From Hyphomonadaceae bacterium BL14 (GTDB lineage Bacteria > Pseudomonadota > Alphaproteobacteria > Caulobacterales > Maricaulaceae): a stretch of 64,000 nt of DNA. The position numbers and the translations under genes were made by a program. Positions 59,590-64,000 of the stretch are shown here, one piece after another (the stretch's first letter is position 1; the number at the start of each line of letters is the position of its first letter). The stretch covers positions 1,756,905 through 1,820,904 of the forward strand of contig CP091242.1 in NCBI GenBank assembly GCA_027627705.1, written 5' to 3'. The notes beneath the pieces were generated by a model that saw nothing but the letters and a program-made list of their open reading frames with translations, ran no database searches and had not been told where the DNA came from.

Positions 59590-60996
59590 TCAGGGCGCGT
59601 CGGGCGTGTCCTGCTCAGGGGCCGGCACATCAGCCTCTGGTGCGCTCTCCATAGGCTCCCGCGCGCGGCGCGCCGCCACGGCGGCCCTTGCGAAATCAAC
59701 CACGCCGTCGGACTGGCCGTTGGTGGCCCCCAGGCGCACCACCACCAGGCCTTCAGACGGGATGATGAAGGCGTACTGGCCCTGAAACCCGTTCATGATG
59801 AAGGTCCCGTCGGGCAAGCCGGTTCGGTACATCCAGAAGCCCGATCCGTACAGCCCGTCCGACCCCGGCGTCGGCTCGGACACATAGGCCGTCCAATGGG
59901 CGGGGATGATCTGTGTGCCGTCCGGCGCGCGCCCGTCATCGAGATAGAGCTGGCCCAGCCGCGCCCAGTCGCGGGCGCTGGCATACATGTAGCTCGACCA
60001 TTTCTGGGTTCCCGATTCGTCCGCCTCGAGGATGGCCGTGTTCATCGACAGCGGCTCGAACAGCCAGGCGCGGACGGTTTCGATCACCCCCGCCGGCGTA
60101 TCACCCAGATACGGCTCCAGCGCAGAGCCCGCGAGGATCGTATTGCCCGACTGATAGTCCCAGCGCTCGCCCGGCGCGGCGATCTGTTCGCGCGTGGCGG
60201 CGAACATCGCCATGTCGCTTTGGGTGAACAGCATTTCGGACGTCGGGTCCGTGCCGTCATTGCCTTCATACCCGGCCAGCCCGCCGGTCATGCGCAACAG
60301 TTGATCCACAGTGATGTCCGACCGCCCGGCGGCGGCCAGCGCCGGAACCTGACCGGGCGCGTGAATATCGATCAGGCCGCGCTGGACCAGCACGCCGGCC
60401 ATGGTGGCCGCCAGCGATTTGGTCATCGACCAGCCATGCAGCGCCGTCTCGTGGGTGACGCCGTTCGCATAGCGCTCGGCGACAATGGCGCCATCATGCA
60501 TCACCAGGGCCGCCAGCGTGTTGCGGCCATCCTCGGTGAACACCGCGTCCAGGGCGGCGTCGAGCGCGGCGGCGTCAAACTGCGCATCGCGATGGGCGGC
60601 GTCGATCTGCGCCGAATCAGCGGGACGGGCCGGCACGGAGAGAGCGGCGTCAAACGCGCCCGATCCATGCACCAGCGTGCAGCCCAGGCCCTCGCGGTAT
60701 ACCGCGCGCTGGCGCCAGGCGAGGCCGAGCACGCTGGCCTGCGCCTCGCGGGCGGTCTCGTCCACCGACACGCTGACCAGCGGCAAGGCAGGGCCCAGCA
60801 GCGGATCGGTGTACAGCGCCTGCGCCCGCTCCGGCTCAAGGCCGGACACGAAGACGAGGGAACATACCTGTTTGGCGGTGATGCCTGTCCCGCTGGGCAG
60901 ATAAATCCGTCCGATCGTTGATGTGTTCAAATAAATCGCGCCCGCGCCGATCGCTACGGCCACGATTCCGGCCGCCCCCAACAGAAGCTTTTTCAT
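59590..60996 (-). CDS. Beta-lactamase-family serine hydrolase (class C-like)
   Basis: A 468-residue protein with an N-terminal membrane anchor or signal (LLLGAAGIVAVAIGAGAIYL) and a serine-beta-lactamase fold. The catalytic motif is WSMTKS (S-x-x-K); YQSGNTILAG provides the Tyr of the Y-x-N/S motif. Family members include esterases, peptidases and EstB-like enzymes; true beta-lactam resistance is unlikely without the C-terminal KTG, which I do not see. The ATG at 60996 gives MKKLLLGAA. Confidence 0.85.
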   Translation of the reverse strand: MKKLLLGAAGIVAVAIGAGAIYLNTSTIGRIYLPSGTGITAKQVCSLVFVSGLEPERAQALYTDPLLGPALPLVSVSVDETAREAQASVLGLAWRQRAVYREGLGCTLVHGSGAFDAALSVPARPADSAQIDAAHRDAQFDAAALDAALDAVFTEDGRNTLAALVMHDGAIVAERYANGVTHETALHGWSMTKSLAATMAGVLVQRGLIDIHAPGQVPALAAAGRSDITVDQLLRMTGGLAGYEGNDGTDPTSEMLFTQSDMAMFAATREQIAAPGERWDYQSGNTILAGSALEPYLGDTPAGVIETVRAWLFEPLSMNTAILEADESGTQKWSSYMYASARDWARLGQLYLDDGRAPDGTQIIPAHWTAYVSEPTPGSDGLYGSGFWMYRTGLPDGTFIMNGFQGQYAFIIPSEGLVVVRLGATNGQSDGVVDFARAAVAARRAREPMESAPEADVPAPEQDTPDAP

Positions 60997-61147
60997 GATG
61001 CCCGCCCTTTTGAACACCGGACCATCGCGGCCCGGGGCAGAATGGTCAAGCGGGCCCGTTGCGCGCGGGCGCGACCGGCTCGTCAATGGCAGCCGAATTG
61101 GAGAAACTTCGCCATGCGCCGGTGTCAGACGAAAAAAATTGTGCGAG

Positions 61148-61165
61148 TGTCCAATTTGCTAGACA
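61148..61165. promoter_or_regulatory. PpsR/CrtJ-type binding site before bchI
   Basis: TGT, twelve bases, ACA: exactly the TGT-N12-ACA palindrome bound by the photosynthesis repressor PpsR/CrtJ. It lies 31-48 bp before the bchI ATG, where it would overlap the promoter. A second small dyad, TCAGATTCTGA, follows at 61168-61178. Confidence 0.7.
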
Positions 61166-61195
61166 CTTCAGATTCTGACGAACCGAGGCGCATCC

Positions 61196-62203
61196 ATGAC
61201 CCTATCCTTTCCCTTCCCCGCGATCGTCGGGCAGGAGGAGATGAAGCAAGCTCTGCTGATCGCTTGTGTCGAACCCAGAGTGGGCGGTGTCTTGATCTTC
61301 GGCGACCGCGGCACGGCCAAATCGACCGCTGTACGCGCGCTGGCCGGTCTGCTGCCCGAGATCGAGACCTATGAGCACTGCCCCTATAACAGCGCGCCGG
61401 GCTCTGATCCCATTGGCGGCGACGCAAAATCGCGCGGCGCGGTGGTACGCAAACCCACCCCCGTGGTCGATCTGCCGCTGGGCGTGACCGAGGACCGGGT
61501 GGTGGGCGCGCTGGATATCGAAAAGGCGCTGCGCAAGGGCGAGAAGGCCTTCGAGCCCGGCTTGCTGGCACGGGCCAATCGCGGATTTCTGTATATCGAC
61601 GAGGTCAATCTTTTGGAGGACCATATCGTCGATCTGTTGCTGGACGTAGCGGCCACGGGCGAAAATGTCGTCGAGCGCGACGGGCTGAGCGTGCGCCATC
61701 CGGCCAAATTCGTTCTGGTGGGCAGCGGCAATCCGGAAGAAGGCGAGCTGCGCCCGCAATTGCTCGACCGGTTCGGCCTGTCGGTGGAAGTCGCCACACC
61801 GCGCGATATCGAACACCGCATCGAGGTGGTGCGCCGCCGCGACGCCTTCGAGCGCGACCCGCAGACATTCTGTGAAACCTGGGCCGAGGCCGGCGCAGAG
61901 CTGAGAGAGCGCATCTCTGCGGCTCAGAAGCGCGTGGCCAAAATCGAAACCACTGACGCGGTGCTGCGGCGCGCCTCGGAAATCTGTATGGCGCTGGGCG
62001 CTGACGGCCTGCGCGGAGAGCTCACCCTGATCCGGGCTGCGCGCGCACAAGCCGCGCTGGAGGGGTCGGACGAGATATCCCTGGAGCATCTGCGCGCCGT
62101 GGCGCCCGCCGCCCTGCGCCACCGCCTGCGCCGCGATCCGCTGGACGAGGCCGGCTCGTCCGCCCGTATCGAACGCGGGCTCGCCGAGGCGTTTGCGGCG
62201 TGA
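61196..62203 (+). CDS. bchI: Magnesium chelatase ATPase subunit I
   Basis: A 335-residue AAA+ ATPase of magnesium chelatase, which inserts Mg2+ into protoporphyrin IX as the first committed step to bacteriochlorophyll. The Walker A is FGDRGTAKST (about 35-44), Walker B region FLYIDEVNLLEDHIVDLL, and the sensor region VGSGNPEEGELRPQLLDRFGL. ATG at 61196. The stop overlaps the GTG of bchD by four bases. The PpsR-type site in front suggests control by oxygen and light. Confidence 0.96.
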   Translation: MTLSFPFPAIVGQEEMKQALLIACVEPRVGGVLIFGDRGTAKSTAVRALAGLLPEIETYEHCPYNSAPGSDPIGGDAKSRGAVVRKPTPVVDLPLGVTEDRVVGALDIEKALRKGEKAFEPGLLARANRGFLYIDEVNLLEDHIVDLLLDVAATGENVVERDGLSVRHPAKFVLVGSGNPEEGELRPQLLDRFGLSVEVATPRDIEHRIEVVRRRDAFERDPQTFCETWAEAGAELRERISAAQKRVAKIETTDAVLRRASEICMALGADGLRGELTLIRAARAQAALEGSDEISLEHLRAVAPAALRHRLRRDPLDEAGSSARIERGLAEAFAA

Positions 62204-63960
62204 GCGAGACCACCCATATGCGCGACAGCTGGGGCGAAGCGCGCCTGGCCGCCGCGCTGCTGGCGGTGGATCCCGGTCTCGGCGGCGCGGTGCTCAAAGC
62301 CCGCGCCGGCCCTGCGCGCGACGCCTGGCTTGAGACTTTGCGCGATCTGGTCAATGAGGCCGCGCCCTGGCGGCGCATCCCGGCAGGTGTGGGCGATGAG
62401 GCGCTGCTGGGCGGCGTCGATCTCGCCGCGACGCTGAAAACGGGACACGCGGTGCAGCGCGCGGGTCTGCTTGATGAAATCCGCGACGGCGTCGGTGTGC
62501 TGGCCATGGCCGAGCGCGCCGAGACCGGACTGGCGGCCCGCCTGGCCCTGGCGCTCGACAGTGCGCCTGCGCCCATGCTCATCGCGCTGGATGAAAGCGC
62601 CGACCCGGATGAAGGCGCACCCGGCGCGCTCATTGAACGCCTCGCCTTCCACCTCGATCTGTCGAGCGTGTCCTTAAGCGATCTCAACACCGCCCCGCCT
62701 GGCCATGACCGCGAAGCCATCGCCATGGCGCGGGTGCGCCTGCCCCATGTGGAGAACGCCGGCGCGGCGCGCGCCCTGACCCAGACTGCGGCGGCGCTGG
62801 GCATCAATTCCCTGCGCCCGCCCTTGCTGGCCCTGCGCGCCGCGCGCGCGGCCGCAGCGCTGGAGGGGCTGGACGAGATTGGCGAGGATCAGGCGGCGCT
62901 GGCGGCCCGGCTGGTGCTGGGACCGCGCGCGCTTCACTTGCCCCACGAAGACCGGCCGGACGACGACCAGACCGAGGACCAGGAGCCCGATGCACCGCCC
63001 CCGGATGATGAGGCACACAACGACAACAGCGAGCCGGACGATCAACCCGAGGACCAGCCCGATGACGCCCACACCCCGGACGAATTGACCGAAATCACCA
63101 CCGAGGCGGCCAAGGCTGCCATTCCCGCCGGCCTGCTGGCGCGGCTCGAAGCCGGTGTGTCGAACAGCCGGGCGAGCAGTGCCGGTCAGTCCGGTGCCAC
63201 GCGCAAGAGCGGCCAGCGCGGACGTCCGGCTGGCACGCGCCGGGGCGATCCGGGCGAGGGCCGCAAGCTGGATGTCCTGGCGACCTTGCGCGCCGCAGCC
63301 CCCTGGGGCCGCGTGCGCCGGCGTGGCTGGGACCGGCTGAAATCCGGCCCGGCGCTGGAGGTCCGCCGCGAGGACTTCCGCATCAAGCATTTCAAGCAGA
63401 AGGCCGAGACGCTGACGATTTTCGTCGTCGATGCCTCCGGTTCTCTGGCGCTCAACCGCCTGTCCGAAGCCAAGGGCGCGGTGGAGCTGATGCTGGCTGA
63501 GTCCTACGTGCGGCGTGATCAGGTGGCGCTGATCGCCTTTCGTGGCAGCACGGCCGAAACACTGCTCCCGCCCACCCGCTCGCTCACTCGCGCCAAGAAA
63601 TGCCTGTCCGCCCTGCCCGGCGGCGGCGGCACGCCGCTGGCCACCGCCATTGAGGCTGCTGAAGTCCTTGCCCACGCCGCCGCGCGGCAGGGACGCACCG
63701 TGACGCTGGTTTTCCTCACCGACGGGGCCGCCAATGTCACGCGCGCCGGAACCGGCGGACGGGATGTGGCCCAGGCTGAAGCGCATGATGCCGCACGGCG
63801 CCTGCGCGCGGCGGGTCATGCCGCCATCATCGTCGATGTATCGAAGCGGGGCGCGGAGACAGCCCGGTCCGTCGCCCAGAACATGGCCGCCCGCTACGTG
63901 CGCCTGCCCGCAGGCAATCCCGGCGCGCTCGCAGACCTTGCACGGACGGCAGCCGCATGA
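62200..63960 (+). CDS. bchD: Magnesium chelatase subunit D
   Basis: A 586-residue partner of BchI. The N-terminal half is a degenerate AAA+ module without an intact Walker A. A Pro/Asp/Glu-rich linker follows (about residues 245-295; DDQTEDQEPDAPPPDDEA). The C-terminal VWA domain has the MIDAS motif VVDASGSLA and GGGGTPLATAIEAA. It joins the I and H subunits. GTG start at 62200 overlaps the bchI stop; its own stop overlaps the ATG of the next gene. Confidence 0.95.
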   Translation: MSETTHMRDSWGEARLAAALLAVDPGLGGAVLKARAGPARDAWLETLRDLVNEAAPWRRIPAGVGDEALLGGVDLAATLKTGHAVQRAGLLDEIRDGVGVLAMAERAETGLAARLALALDSAPAPMLIALDESADPDEGAPGALIERLAFHLDLSSVSLSDLNTAPPGHDREAIAMARVRLPHVENAGAARALTQTAAALGINSLRPPLLALRAARAAAALEGLDEIGEDQAALAARLVLGPRALHLPHEDRPDDDQTEDQEPDAPPPDDEAHNDNSEPDDQPEDQPDDAHTPDELTEITTEAAKAAIPAGLLARLEAGVSNSRASSAGQSGATRKSGQRGRPAGTRRGDPGEGRKLDVLATLRAAAPWGRVRRRGWDRLKSGPALEVRREDFRIKHFKQKAETLTIFVVDASGSLALNRLSEAKGAVELMLAESYVRRDQVALIAFRGSTAETLLPPTRSLTRAKKCLSALPGGGGTPLATAIEAAEVLAHAAARQGRTVTLVFLTDGAANVTRAGTGGRDVAQAEAHDAARRLRAAGHAAIIVDVSKRGAETARSVAQNMAARYVRLPAGNPGALADLARTAAA

Positions 63961-64000
63961 CGATCGCGCGCATCCCGGACAACTGGCCCTGGCGCGCCAA
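63957..64000 (+). CDS. Start of a probable bchO (magnesium chelatase accessory hydrolase), cut by window edge
   Basis: ATG at 63957 overlaps the bchD stop (ATGA) and opens a frame reading MTIARIPDNWPWRA to the edge. The order bchI-bchD-bchO is standard in purple phototrophs, and BchO proteins begin with a W-P-x-R-x-S-like segment that this resembles. Only 14 residues are visible, so the name rests mostly on position. Confidence 0.55.
   Translation, partial: MTIARIPDNWPWRA

Noticed and set aside
59293..60921. A 542-residue plus-strand frame across the regulator's end and the serine hydrolase
   Set aside because: It is Arg/Gly/His-rich shadow coding opposite a clear S-x-x-K hydrolase.

Overview
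The window is high-GC chromosomal DNA from an alphaproteobacterium, most likely of the Caulobacterales/Maricaulales (Hyphomonadaceae or Maricaulaceae) side of the class. The reasons are the three large TonB-dependent receptors, two of them of the Caulobacter type, the alphaproteobacterial form of ribosomal protein S21, COQ9-, NDUFA9- and NDUFS6-like proteins, DUF2093, and a beta-helix/diheme-cytochrome gene pair of a kind described from Hyphomonas. The right edge carries bchI-bchD and the start of a probable bchO, with a PpsR/CrtJ-type site in front, so the organism probably makes bacteriochlorophyll. The genus cannot be named from the sequence alone.

Layout. 1-2155: end of an FkbM methyltransferase, a 528-bp tandem duplication carrying two paralogous small proteins, and a tyrosine phosphatase. 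2244-7222: lipid A/LPS genes (DUF374 acyltransferase, waaA, lpxK, lauroyl acyltransferase), then a convergent M23 peptidase and a DUF2093 protein. 7328-17254: mutL, a NIT-like sensor, COQ9, rpsU with an apparent ATC start, the beta-helix/cytochrome pair, fabI, a fatty acid desaturase and a low-molecular-weight phosphatase. 17295-22969: a membrane protein, ahcY, an LptM-like lipoprotein, argH and a TlpA thioredoxin.

23108-30412 is a more accessory stretch: alpha/beta hydrolase, TetR regulator with a palindromic operator, LysE exporter, DUF2267, two VOC proteins, GlxA regulator and rhodanese, a broken GNAT gene, SoxR with its box, and an SH3 protein. 30675-38684: tRNA-Arg(CCG), a small HTH/membrane-protein pair, an ABC ATPase, a zinc-finger protein, an SLC13 transporter, pyrF, a nuclease-like lipoprotein and a four-gene MerT/MerP-like metal operon.

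38814-49487: a TonB receptor, tRNA-Arg(CCT), a SulP transporter with a universal stress protein, a methyltransferase, hslV, an NDUFA9-like protein, tRNA-Leu(CAG) and a flavin amine oxidase. 49616-60996: an orphan peptide-binding lipoprotein, a second TonB receptor, then what looks like an operon of TonB receptor, glycerophosphodiester phosphodiesterase and metallophosphoesterase, with a divergent HTH-PAS regulator and a beta-lactamase-like hydrolase. 61148-64000: the bacteriochlorophyll genes.

The strongest items for follow-up are the ATC start of rpsU, the outer-membrane-to-periplasm phosphodiester locus with Pho-box-like repeats nearby, the MerT/MerP-like operon lacking mer enzymes, the beta-helix/cytochrome pair, a repeat family placed 3' of both tRNA-Arg genes, and the exact 528-bp duplication. 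All start sites, family names and regulatory sites come from reading the sequence by eye; no database search was possible.
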